In this document: positions 1 to 9,650 of the stretch, piece after piece
Layout of the letters: each line of letters begins with the position of its first letter
How positions within the stretch are numbered: the stretch's first letter is position 1
Source: Oryza sativa Japonica Group
Taxonomy: Eukaryota; Streptophyta; Magnoliopsida; Poales; Poaceae
Length of the DNA stretch: 64,000 nucleotides
Assembly (NCBI RefSeq): GCF_034140825.1
Contig: NC_089041.1
Location: forward strand, 23,449,501-23,513,500
Reading direction: 5' to 3'
Notes under the pieces: model-generated
What the model was told of the DNA's origin: nothing
Database searches by the model: none
What the model saw: the letters and a program-made list of their open reading frames with translations, nothing else
Made by a program: the position numbers and the translations under genes

Positions 1-884
1 TGTTTATCAAATATGAGCTATGACATGCTTTTGACTAAAAGTACAGTTTGAAAATTGTCAAACGTAATGTTTATGAAGTTAATGTTGGAATGGTCTTAAA
101 ATATGCATCGTCATCATGTATTGCAGTTGTCCATGCACATCAGATTAGTCTATACACATCGGAATTCTTTAGTCTAAATATTAATTGCATGGATTCGCAA
201 TTTAACAATCTATCTGAACTGAATACTGCTTAGCCTACGTTATTTCCAAATTTGCCGAGCACATATTGGGGAATCCAGTTTGCATGTTCTAGATTTGCAC
301 ATTTCTTGCTCTTGAGCCACTATCCCAAAGCTTACATGTATAAAAGTACGCTTCGTAAAAAACACAAAGTTGCAAACTTTATGAATCAAAAGTATATCTA
401 ATTTTGTGCCACTAACAGTTCTTTTTCGTCTTATGTTTGCAGGTTGCCATATAGGCATGCTAAAAAACCGTCAGGAAGTGTACAAGCTTACAAGCTGTAA
501 ATAAACGGAATGAAGAGCAATAGATCATCTGTTAGGTTGCCTTCGGTTTTGAACAAGCGCTATAAGGTGGTCGAAGAAATTCTATTATTTTATTTACCAT
601 TGATTGGCTATCTGTTGATGCTTTTATTATTCAACCAAACTGGTGGAGGAGCCAAGGTCACAGTAATCTTATTAAAGGTAGTACGTACTTATAGAACCTC
701 CATTTTCATCGGTACATGTGAGAGTGAGCTTTAATAATGTATTCCATGATGAAATGTATTCCATAGCATTAGGATTGGATGCTACAGGGAGACAAATCTC
801 GGCTGTGTCATGTATTCCATGATGCAAAGTTGATGTTGGCTATTGTCTCGGCGTTTCGAATAAAGATTGTTAGGAGAGAATCTA
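1..884. other. Intergenic, no gene recognised
   Basis: The stretch is AT-rich and has only short open frames without recognisable domains, codon bias or splice context. Nothing supports a gene. The text just left of the CACTA element shows no clear repeat. Confidence 0.5.
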
Positions 885-2162
885 CACTGGTAGAGAAACC
901 ATCTTTGGTCGGTCGACCCATATCCACAATAGTCCCGGTTCCATTAAAAACCGGGACTAAAAATGATTTTTAGTCCCGGTTAATAAGAGGAAGATCTTTA
1001 GTCCCGGTTGTTGTTACCAACCGGGACTAAAAATGAACTTTAGTCCCGGTTGGAGTTTCCAACCGGGACTAAAGTTCATTTTTAGTCCCGGTTGATTCCA
1101 TGTCAGGCTGTGTCAGGGCCCTATGATCTTTAGTCCCGGTTAGTAACACCAACTGGGACTAAAAACCTATTTTTAGTCCCGGTTGGTGTTACTAACCGGG
1201 AATAAAAATCAAAACACACTATATAAAACCTATTTTTAGTCCCGGTTGGTGTTACTAAACGGAAATAAAAATCAAAACACACTATATAATCCATAGTACC
1301 GATCCTCTTTTCCCGTCCACACAACAAACTCCTCCCTCTATCTCTTTTTTTCCTCTCTAACTTCTTATCTCTTTCCTTATCTCTAACTCCCCTCCGCTCC
1401 TTCCTTTTCCCTTCACCACAATATCTCTTTTTTTCCTCTCTAACTTCTTATCTCTTTCCTTATCTCTAACTCCCCTCCGCTCCTTCCTTTTTCCCTTCAC
1501 CACAGTGCAGGCGGCCGGCGCGGAGGTGGCCGGCGCGGCAGCGCGGGGGGCCGCGCGGCGGCGGCGGTGGGCGGCCGGCGCGGCGGCGCGGGAGGCCGCG
1601 CGGAGGAGGCGGCTGCGGTGGGCGGCCGCTCGGCGGCGACCGGCGCGGCGCTGGCCGGCCGGCGCGGAGGGGAGGAGGGGAGGTGGCAGTGGCTGCCGGC
1701 CGGATTTTTTTTCTTTTTTTTTGAGATGTGAATCTGTGATGTATTTTTGTGTGAGATGTGAATCTGTGATGAATTTTTTAGAACCCTGTGATGTAATTTT
1801 TTTAAGAGTTTGTGATGTATTTGGAGATGATTTGTTTGAGGATTTGGAGATGTTATGTAATATGTGATGATTTGGATATGGGAGGGGACGGTGTGAAATC
1901 AATATTCAATATTAAAAGCAGAAAAAAAAGAAAAAATATCTTTAGTCCCGGTTGGTGTTATCAACCGGGACTAAAGATGCTCCCATCCCATCTTTAGTCC
2001 CGGTTGGTAACACCAACCGGGACTAAAGATTGATTTTTAGTCCCGGTTATTTGAACCGGGACTAAAGATAGCGATCTTTAGTCCCGGATTCGTAGTCCCG
2101 GTTAGAAAACCAGGACTACAGGCGGTTACGAACCGGGACTAAAAAGCATTTCTCCACCAGTG
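885..2162. mobile_element. Non-autonomous CACTA (En/Spm) DNA transposon
   Basis: The element opens with CACTGGTAGAGAAAC and closes with the near inverse complement TTTCTCCACCAGTG. The flanking trinucleotides are CTA and GTA, an imperfect 3-bp target duplication. Both subterminal regions carry many direct and inverted copies of TAGTCCCGGTTGG, the repeat-rich ends usual for grass CACTA elements. No transposase frame is present. The interior has a very GC-rich block (about 1505-1700) whose open frames on both strands are compositional shadows or a captured fragment; nothing in it is recognisable as a gene. Confidence 0.85.
1165..1504. repeat. Two internal tandem duplications inside the CACTA element
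   Basis: A unit of about 63 bp (1165-1227) is repeated at 1228-1290. It contains TAGTCCCGGTTGGTGTTAC and a TATATAA-like tail. A pyrimidine-rich unit of about 80 bp (1340-1420) is repeated at 1423-1504. Both are nearly identical head-to-tail copies, so the duplications are young relative to the element. Confidence 0.8.
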
Positions 2163-2269
2163 GTAATGGTGTAGCTTCTTTGGGCATAATGTACAAGAAC
2201 TTTTAACTCAACTGATTTAAGCGAAGGATATATTTCTTTTACTCCATTCAATGTATGTTGGCACGTACA

Positions 2270-2480
2270 CGCTAACTAGTCTAGAGAAGATAGAGCAGCG
2301 CATGCAGCAAACTGTTGCACGCGGCACATGCATGTTCCGCCATGCACGCGCGCACTAATCTCTGTAGAAACAAAAACACCGTACCGGATATTGATTCTAT
2401 GCATAATCCCATTCGGCCATTCCCATGCCCATATATCTCCAATCCAGCCAAATACTCGATGTCGATCGGTTTCTGTATCG
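2270..2480 (+). promoter_or_regulatory. Relic promoter and leader of a lost poly-SUMO gene copy
   Basis: This stretch aligns by eye with the promoter and leader of the poly-SUMO gene at about 8020-8205. Shared blocks, in the same order, are AGAAGATAGAGCA, GCATGCAGCA, GTTCCGCC, CACGCGCGCACTAAT, then TGATTCTA followed by CATAATCCCAT, and finally CCAAATACTC before an ATGTC. The ATG falls near 2459, where the functional copy has its start. No SUMO-like coding sequence follows; a Tourist MITE starts at 2527. I read this as the 5' remnant of a third poly-SUMO copy. Confidence 0.6.
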
Positions 2481-2526
2481 TCGTAGTTAGAATTAATTGT
2501 TTATCCTTTGCGACTTGCTATATTTA

Positions 2527-2779
2527 GAGCAAGGATAATAATATAGCTAACTTTCTACTATTAGCTCATCTTAAAAGCCAACATATATAATAAATTAGTT
2601 ATAAGGTTGGCTACAATTTTCTTCTCCTCTCTCTATCTCTCACTTATACATTTAATGTATTTGTCTTGAACCTTGTGATAAGTTAGCTCTTGCATGAGAG
2701 CCAACATCCTTAATTTTTCACTACCTCTCTCCTCCACCTAAGCTTATAGTATGCTTATAGCTCACTATTATACTTGCTC
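2527..2779. mobile_element. Tourist-like (PIF/Harbinger) MITE
   Basis: The ends are GAGCAAGGATAATAATATAGC and the inverse of GAGCAAGTATAATAGTGAGC. They are flanked on both sides by TTA, the usual target of PIF/Harbinger elements. It is about 253 bp with no coding capacity. The ends resemble those of the elements at 13003-13489 and 52081-52763, so the three likely belong to one mobilisation group. Confidence 0.8.
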
Positions 2780-2782
2780 TTA

Positions 2783-3524
2783 TGCTACTAGTACGTACTA
2801 CTGTAGTTTGCAATTTGCAGTGTTTTCTTTCTTCTTTTTCTTTGAACGAACAATGTGCAGTGTTTTCCTTTCTTTCATCGTATGCACCAGCAATCGATAT
2901 TAGCATTGTATCGGTTGTTCTGGGATGATGAATTGTGGCAACCGTCCAGATCTGGCCGGAAGATCCGCGCTATTCCGACCATATCTGGCGGGGCTTAGTG
3001 ATTGCGGCGGCGACAGCGGCGTGGATCGCCGGATATGACAGGATGGTGGCTAGTGACGACGGTTGTCTGTGGAGGGGTTCAATGGTGGTGGCGGCGGTGG
3101 AGCCCCCGCCATACGTGACGGGGCGTGAGGCCAGCTGGAACAACGTCGGCGTCGAGACTGGCACACGGGAGGAGGTGGAGCAGACGTGGTGGGCCGGTGC
3201 GTCAACGACGGCGGCAGCTGGAGATGGAGGCAAGGAAGAAGGAGACCGGCGGCGAGTAAGGAGGAGCCCGGCGAGGGGATGCGGGCGACAGTGATGGTGC
3301 TAGGAGGCACAAGCGGTTGCGACAGGAAACATGGGTGGCTGGTTAGCATGAGGCGTGGGCGACGACTGCGGTTGGCCGGCGCGGTCGGGGGAGGAGCCGG
3401 TGTGAGTATGTGACGCGGATGAGGAGGCATGGCCGTAGGCCGACACGGCCAGCGGCGACGGAGGCTGACGCGGCGCGAGGAGGAGCAGTTGGCGGGTGGC
3501 GGAGGCCGGCATGACACGAGAGAT
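2783..3524. other. GC-rich non-genic stretch, probably old repeat
   Basis: From about 2935 the sequence is strongly GC-rich with open frames on both strands, but none matches a family I recognise. The same kind of sequence resumes after the solo LTR at 4937, so the LTR split it. It may be part of a retroposon body or a degraded gene. Confidence 0.4.
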
Positions 3525-3529
3525 GCAAC

Positions 3530-4931
3530 TGAAAGTGCATTAATCCCCCTAGTGGGTTTTGGTGATTAATTACAAATGTGGTTAAGAGACTAATGAGTTC
3601 ATTGAGTGACTTTCAGGTGCATTAGTCCAAGGTGTGGAAGATAGATGCTTGGAGACCCCAAAAAGTATAAAAACAAAGCGGACCGGAACTCGAGAAGTGC
3701 ATAGGATAGTTTATCTTTTGAAATCGAGTTTTTAGGAAAAATCGTACTATTAAGAGGGGTTCCAGGTGATGCTCTGAGATATATCAAGTGCTCTTAGTGT
3801 GAACCAAGTGTCAAGTTTCTCTAGGAGTCATTTTTGCAAATACTCCATCTGTCCAAAAATGCAAGTCCGGAACTTCCTGTCTTCTAGGTCCGGAAGTTCC
3901 GGTCTTGTGAAAAAGATTTTCCTAAGTGTAGTCCGGAAGTTCCGGTCTTCCAGGTCCAGAACTTCCTGTCTAGTTTCCAGTTCAAATTTGTGAGTAACGG
4001 CTAGATGACGTCACCTAGCCGTTATACATATACAGCTCGTTTCCAGCTCGTTCCTTGGCCATTCCACTTTCACTTTTCAAACCTAGAGCTATTGCTAGCC
4101 TCTCCCAAGTGTTTCTTACCTTCTCCACTCAATCTAGAGCCTAATTCTTGTGAGAAAGAGAGATTGAGAGGGAGAGAAGAAGATTTGGAGATGTGTGAAG
4201 ACTAGGATCTTGGGTGAGCACTTGGAATATCTCGTGGCTGTCATCTCGGTGCTTATTACTCTTGGAGATGATCTCCTAGACGGTTAGGTGTCACTCGCGA
4301 GAATCCGTTGCATATTGTGGATGTCCCGGGTAAGTTTGTGAATGATTTCCTCTCCTCCGAAAGGGAACGAGGTAAGTTAATGAAGTTCTTGTGCTGAGAT
4401 TCTAGAGGCTTTCCAAGTAGAGCAACCCACACTTGTGGTGGATTTCTAGAAGTAGGTTGAGTTGGATCTTGGTGGTCACTCAATTCTAGAAATTTGCCTA
4501 GGGGTGTTTGGTGTTGAAGGCTGTGGATTTTCTCTGGGGTTTTTGCACAAGTGAGGCAAGGGGTTAATCGAGACCCAGCTCTTTGGAGCTCCTCAACGGA
4601 GAGTAGGATCGCAAGATTCGAACTTCGGGAAAAAATCGCTCTTGTCTCTTTCTGTGGATGATTCTGTGATATATCCTCTGCTTAGAATACCTGTGCACCA
4701 TCTTGTGAAGATTGGCTTAGTCTCTTGTTTCGAAATTTGATTTTCATCTCTGTTCTGTTACTCGGAAGTTCCTGTCTTAGAACATCGGAAGTTCCGGGCC
4801 TGGGAGGCCGGAAGTTCCGGAGTTTCTTACCAGGAATTTCCGGGTCTGTTTGAATTTTACCGCTTCGATTTGTTTTTAAGTTTTCAGGGACAGCCTATTC
4901 ACCCCCCCTCTAGGCTTCATCAGCGCATTCA
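3530..4931. mobile_element. Solo LTR of an LTR retrotransposon (fossil)
   Basis: About 1.4 kb starting TGAAAGTGC and ending GCGCATTCA, so it begins TG, ends CA and has short inverted termini. It is bounded by identical 5-bp duplications GCAAC at 3525-3529 and 4932-4936. No internal retroelement region is present, so it is a solo LTR left by recombination. It contains several copies of a palindrome-like GGAAGTTCCGG motif. Family not assigned. Age cannot be set from a single LTR; the exact target duplication argues against great age. Confidence 0.8.
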
Positions 4932-4936
4932 GCAAC

Positions 4937-6769
4937 TAGTAGCAATCTAGGCCGCCGTGGCGCGAGAAGGTGCGACCGGTGGTGACGGAGGCCATCGTGG
5001 CACGAGGAGGCGCGGTCAGCAGGTGGCGGAGGGCGATGCAGCGCTGGAGGCATGCTGAGACTAACCGACGAGGGGCTTTGACAGCATTGGAGCATCGTGC
5101 ATCAACTGTGGACTAGCAAGCGGTGGGCGGCAGGTGAAAACCTAGCTTAGCCTTGACCGGGCCCGGCAACAATGGCGTTTGAGTGTCTCTTCCGATCCCT
5201 TCTTGAGAGTGTTGTCGTGTCATCCCATCTCCTCTCGTGGGGCTGCCAAGTGAAAACCCAGTCTCGATTCTCTTTGAGACCTTGACGGATGGTGGCGGCG
5301 ACGTCTTCACCGCTCTTCTCCCTGGAGATGTCGTCTAGTCAGCCCCTTGCCGAATCCCTCTAGACAACTAGTGCAAGCTCGCTCTCTAGATGCATGTATG
5401 TCGGTGACACGGGGCCGGGGGTATCGTGACTAGAGGATTGGGTAGCCGCGGTCACCCACGTGGCCTGACCCCCTCGGGGGGGGGGGGGTCGGGCCCGAGG
5501 GTGACATGGCCACCCCTCCCTCTGTCTCCCCGAGGGGTCGGGCCGCTCCCGTTTCAGCCCCGAGGGCTGGGGCGCCCCGACCCCTTGTGGTTTTGGCGCC
5601 ACGTGTGTGGGTTAGGTGAGCACAGCGGGGCTCACCTAACCGCATTTATAGCGGGTTGGACGAGCGCGCCACGCCGCATTTAATGCGGCGCAGCGCACGC
5701 TTATCCGGTCCGTGACCGGTCGTGGTGTGTGACCGGTCACAGACCGGTCAGATCGCGGGTTAGGTGGCAACAGGCGGCCTGTCACACGCCTCGCCCCGTC
5801 CCGTCGGAATGATGAGAGCTTCCTGGCTCTCGTCCCTAGCCGGAGCCGGCGTGCTAACTCCTGGAGTTGGTATGTCAGTCCCGGTCAGATCCATTCCAGG
5901 CTTCAGCGCGAGCATGGCAAGGAAGTCGCTGGCCATTGAATGAAGGTTGAAATGGGCGTCCACCGGGAAAGCTGGCGAGCGGGGCAGGAGGCGTGTGCTC
6001 TGCTTGTCAGAGGTCACTTCCTGCTGTAGACTAGCCCTCATTGTAAAAAGCATGTTTCCTTTCTTAGGCAGCTGAAGGCCCATGTGGTGACCCCTGACCA
6101 GATAAAAAGGAGGCCCAGGCCTAGGAGAGGAGGAAAAGGGGAGAAAAGGAGGAAGGGGTTCTAGAGCCTGAACTTTCTCTCGCTCTCCGCCTCTCTGTAT
6201 TCCTTCACACACAGATCCACCAGAACACAGGAGTAGGGTGTTACGCTTCTCAGCGGCCCGAACCTGTCTACGTAGCCCGTGTCTCGTGCACTTCCTCTCT
6301 CGCTGACGTTCCTCGGATCGAGGGCGAAGAACCTCACTTAGCGCCCCCGGCCGAACCGGCAAAGGGGGGCCTGCGCGGTCTCCCGGTGAGGAGCCCCACG
6401 CTCCATCAATGTATTTTTGTGTCGGGGCCCTAACTTATGCAAGTTGGCCACGTCTGAGGGCCTAGGGGGAGAGCGGTTCCATTCTACTCTCTCACCCTCA
6501 ATTCTAAAGAGGTCGCTAGAGTGGGGCTTGGTGTCGGGTTTTTAGGATTAAGTTTTGGGTGATCTTGGCTGTAGTTCCTTTGTTGGCCTAGCGGTGGCCG
6601 GTTCGGTGTTGGCCTTCTCCCGAGTATGTATATTGGTGTTGTCAGTGCGTGGGTGGTGTTTTCTTCATTTTCCTATTTAAGTCCTCCTAGGATTGTGATT
6701 TTGTAATTTTTTTTACTGCTCTATCAATATTAACTTCGCATGTTTGGTGCGAGTCATTTCAAAAAAAAT
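4937..6769 (+). mobile_element. Probable LINE-type retroposon 3' region, split by a solo LTR
   Basis: Outside the LTR at 5399-6408, the flanks read continuously across a duplicated ATGTA. The right part has GTTTTTAGG, a GT-rich tract, CTCTATCAATATTAA and ends in an A8 run near 6762-6769. A tailed 3' end of this kind suggests a LINE-derived or LINE-mobilised copy. No reverse transcriptase frame is visible and I found no convincing target duplication, so the left boundary is uncertain. Confidence 0.35.
5399..6408. mobile_element. Solo LTR, probably Ty3/gypsy type (fossil)
   Basis: About 1.0 kb beginning TGTCGGTGACACGG and ending CACGCTCCATCA, bounded by identical 5-bp duplications ATGTA (5394-5398 and 6409-6413). 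It is GC-rich with repeated GACCGGTC motifs and a TAAAAAGG promoter-like box. No internal region remains. A 200-codon open frame on the minus strand inside it is non-genic. It is nested in the retroposon-like sequence around it, so it is the younger insertion. Confidence 0.8.
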
Positions 6770-6789
6770 GGATGAGCTAGCGTGGTGTG

Positions 6790-6960
6790 CGGATATCGTC
6801 ATTACAAATTCTTTTAGGACTATCTATACATTTGTCAATAAATGTTCTCCTAAAAAGTTGTCAAATTAAATATGAATATATGATAAATTAGTAGTGTAAT
6901 TACATTACAACTTACATGTAATTTGTATGTAACTTTCAAATTCAATCGAAGTAATACACC
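6790..6960. repeat. Partial MITE related to the one nested at about 28.87-29.27 kb
   Basis: ATTTGTCAATAAATGTTC, GTAGTGTAATTACA, AACTTACATGTAATT and GTAACTTTCAAA recur in the same order in the element near 28.9 kb. Only one arm is present here, so it is a fragment. Confidence 0.5.
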
Positions 6961-7279
6961 ACACAAACTTCTTCACATAAACAAGATATGCTCACGCATA
7001 GTACTCGATTAAATTTAAACTGCACAAAAAACAATACACAAATGTAATCAAAATGCAACACACATCTTTTTCCAAGAAGTATTTATTGGTGCTCTTTGTT
7101 AGGGAAAAAAAAGAGCTTAATTTAAATTTATTTAAACATGACTACTCGATTGCCATGCACCATGCGTAAAACCATTTAAAACCCCTTCGATCACCGTGCA
7201 ATTACTGCGTCAACCGAAAGGTTCAGCACTGAGATTACACAGATCGATGGCTAATTAAACCATGCTCACACTGGCATCA

Positions 7280-7287
7280 TATATAAG
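7280..7287 (+). promoter_or_regulatory. TATA box of the single-domain SUMO-like gene
   Basis: TATATAAG lies about 90 bp upstream of the ATG at 7375, which gives a leader of roughly 60 bases if transcription starts some 30 bases downstream. Confidence 0.6.
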
Positions 7288-7374
7288 CACACGCAGGGTG
7301 CAATCTATGGCAACAGCAACACAACTACGCAAGTACACCTAACCGCAGATTAGAGCTAGCTCACCGGAGACGAG

Positions 7375-7707
7375 ATGTTCGGCCGGTCTGGCATCACGGC
7401 GGCGGTGAAGGTGGAGGAGGAGGACGACGGGAAGACGCCGGCGGCCAAGCGTGCCGGAGAGTACGTCACGCTGAAGGTGCAGGACACCGACGGCCGCGCC
7501 GTCTACCGCACCATGCGGTGGACGGAGCAGCTGCAGGGCCTGATGGACTTCTACTACGACCGCGCGCATGGCCGGGTGCAGCGCGGCACGGGTCGGTTCC
7601 TCTACGACGGCCGCCGGCTGAGCGGCTGGCAGACGCCGGCGGAGCTCGACATGGAGGACGGTGATGAGGTCGACTTCTTCGAGGAGCTGATCGGTGGCGC
7701 CGCTTGA
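7375..7707 (+). CDS. SUMO-like small ubiquitin modifier, single domain
   Basis: The 110-aa intronless protein has one SUMO-type beta-grasp domain (about residues 28-105): YVTLKVQDTDG, then TMRWTEQLQGLMDFYYDR, FLYDGRRLSGWQTPAELDM and EDGDEVDFF, all matching SUMO signatures. The C-terminus is IGGAA. A diglycine followed by two residues is the arrangement of SUMO precursors cleaved by ULP/SENP proteases, so conjugation is plausible, although the usual QTGG is replaced by LIGG. The N-terminal tail has VKVE (Lys12) followed by acidic residues, a consensus SUMO acceptor site like the chain-forming site of human SUMO2/3. The ATG is the first after a TATA box. It sits 5' of a poly-SUMO gene on the same strand. 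By recall it may be rice SUMO3; unverified. Confidence 0.85.
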   Translation: MFGRSGITAAVKVEEEDDGKTPAAKRAGEYVTLKVQDTDGRAVYRTMRWTEQLQGLMDFYYDRAHGRVQRGTGRFLYDGRRLSGWQTPAELDMEDGDEVDFFEELIGGAA

Positions 7708-8198
7708 TCCGGATGGGCTCCTGCTCCATCGTCGATGATCGCGTCGTAGCTTGTTCCTGGCAGTTGTGGACTTGTAATTGTGTACTGGTTGTGGAGAACC
7801 AGAGTACACTAGGTTTGGATGATAAGTGTTTTTTCATTTTGGTGTTAAGCAGATGCGACGCTTGTAATTTTTCCAGTACTTCTGTCTCATCCAAGTAATC
7901 TCGAACTAATAAGTTTGTATTTTCAAATTCAAACCCGAAAAATTCTGAATGTACAACTCCGATTTCACTGGTGCACCGTGCACATACCGTCGCGTGTTGT
8001 GTGATAACCGAAACCGGAGACAATCTAGGAGAAGATAGAGCACGGGAAAGCATGCAGCAGCAAACGGCACAAGCTCGTTCCGCCTTGCACGCGCGCACTA
8101 ATATATAGAAGTAATACCATATCGGATAGTGATTCTACATAATCCCATCTCATTTCCAAGATTTTTCTCAAAAACTCAACCCTTCCACCCAATACTCC

Positions 8199-9233
8199 AT
8201 GTCAGCTTCCCGATCCGCCATCACCATGTCGAAGAGATCTCGATCAGCCATGTCGTCGAAGGCCACCGGAGAGGACGACGCGGACGACAGCTCGTCGCCG
8301 GAGGTCGAGGCGAGCTCGCTCATCACCCTCAGGGTGAAGGACAGCGAAGGCGTCAGGATCACCCGCACGATGCGCACGACGGACGCGCTGGACGACCTGA
8401 TGGACTTCTACCTCGGCATGGTGCCGGCCGACATGGACGCCGCCGAGGGTGTCTTCATGCACTACGGCCGTCGTGTGACCGGCGACCGTACGCCGGCGGA
8501 CTACGACATGGAGGACGGCGACGAGGTCAGCTTCTTCCCCGACGGAACCTGGACCACGCCCGTCACCCTCACCGTGACGGACAACAATGGCCGCCGGGTC
8601 ACGCATACCATGCGTAGGTTGCACATCCTGGACATCCTGTTCGATCTCTACTTCGCCATGCTGCCGTCGACCGCGCCCAGGGAGGGTGCTTTCATCTACC
8701 ATTGCAGGGAGCTCAGCCCTAAGCAGACGCCGGAGGAATGCAACATGAAGGACGGCGACGAGATCGCCTTCTCTCCGTTCAGCAAGCCGAGTGCCTTCGT
8801 CACCCTTACGATCAGGGGCAACAACAACAATGGCGGCGGCAGCGTCGTCGTCACCCGCACCATGCTCAGGACCCAAGAACGACTGCAGGACTTGATCGAT
8901 CTCTACTTCGCCATGGTGCCCACTGACGATGAGCGCGGCGAATTCGACGTCACGTACTGTGGCAGGAAGGTCGACATCGAGAAGACGCCGGCGGATTACG
9001 GGATGGAGGACGGCGACCAGCTCCGCCTTGCTCCGGCGACCGAACGGAGCAGGTTCGTGACGATCAATCTGGTGACCATGGTGGGAGTCAAGCGCGCATA
9101 CACCCTGCGAAGGACAGACGAGCTGCAGGGTCTGATGGATTTATGCTTAAGCAGGGAGCCTGCAAGCATGTACCAAAATGGTTGTATTTTCCTTTACAAC
9201 GGCCTGTGTTCAAGGCTCGGAAACTCCGGATGA
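8199..9233 (+). CDS. Tandem four-domain SUMO-like ('poly-SUMO') protein, last domain frameshifted
   Basis: The 344-aa intronless frame has an acidic Ser-rich N-terminus (1-40) and four tandem SUMO-like domains starting near residues 41, 121, 200 and 286. Each repeats the same plan: VTL-x-VKD, a TMRRT block, LMDFY, a GRRV-TPADY turn and MEDGDEV. The fourth domain aborts after LYNGLCSRLGNSG. The next frame continues from about 9219 with SETPDDLELKDGDTIDVLA to a stop at 9286-9288. Against the 14.6-kb paralogue this is a 2-base loss, so the intact gene would end near 9288. No domain ends in a diglycine, so it is unlikely to be processed or conjugated; a scaffold or decoy for SUMO-interacting motifs is possible (inference). 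The start is the first ATG after a CATAATCCC promoter block shared with its paralogues. Confidence 0.8.
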   Translation: MSASRSAITMSKRSRSAMSSKATGEDDADDSSSPEVEASSLITLRVKDSEGVRITRTMRTTDALDDLMDFYLGMVPADMDAAEGVFMHYGRRVTGDRTPADYDMEDGDEVSFFPDGTWTTPVTLTVTDNNGRRVTHTMRRLHILDILFDLYFAMLPSTAPREGAFIYHCRELSPKQTPEECNMKDGDEIAFSPFSKPSAFVTLTIRGNNNNGGGSVVVTRTMLRTQERLQDLIDLYFAMVPTDDERGEFDVTYCGRKVDIEKTPADYGMEDGDQLRLAPATERSRFVTINLVTMVGVKRAYTLRRTDELQGLMDLCLSREPASMYQNGCIFLYNGLCSRLGNSG

Positions 9234-9251
9234 TCTCGAGCTGAAGGATGG

Positions 9252-9362
9252 TGATACGATCGACGTTTTAGCTCATCTGGTCGGATAATCTCAAGCGGGA
9301 GGGTTGGGGATACCATCCACGTTTTAGCTAATCTGGTCGGATAATCTCAAGCTGGAGGGTTC
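9252..9362 (+). repeat. Tandem duplication of the poly-SUMO 3' end
   Basis: ACGTTTTAGCTCATCTGGTC and the following GGATAATCTCAAGC are repeated about 57 bases later with few changes. The second copy lies outside the coding frame. It is a short head-to-tail duplication of the last codons and early 3' flank. Confidence 0.8.
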
Positions 9363-9566
9363 GTCGTTTGGTTCTATGGGACATGCTGTCACTTTTTTAT
9401 GGGCTGGGGGCCTGGGGCTAGTTACTTTTATTGCCGAGTGTAATACAATTATTTCCTGGATTAGGTAAGGGTCGGTGGTTATCTGGTTTGCAATGTTCTA
9501 TTGCTGTTTCGGTTTTGCACCATTTATATATCATTATACTCCTTTGTTTCTATGCTTACATCGAAA

Positions 9567-9569
9567 TAA

Positions 9570-9644
<75 letters not shown>

Positions 9645-9650
9645 TATCTA
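9567..9650. repeat. Tetranucleotide microsatellite (ATCT)n
   Basis: About twenty perfect ATCT repeats lie directly at the 5' end of the Helitron that starts at 9651. Such a tract should vary in length between accessions. Confidence 0.95.

Noticed and set aside
1357-1902. Long frames on both strands in the CACTA interior
   Set aside because: Ala/Arg-only translations of a GC-rich block in a transposon; no start context or domain.
5760-6362. 200-codon minus-strand frame
   Set aside because: Lies wholly inside a solo LTR, which has no genes.
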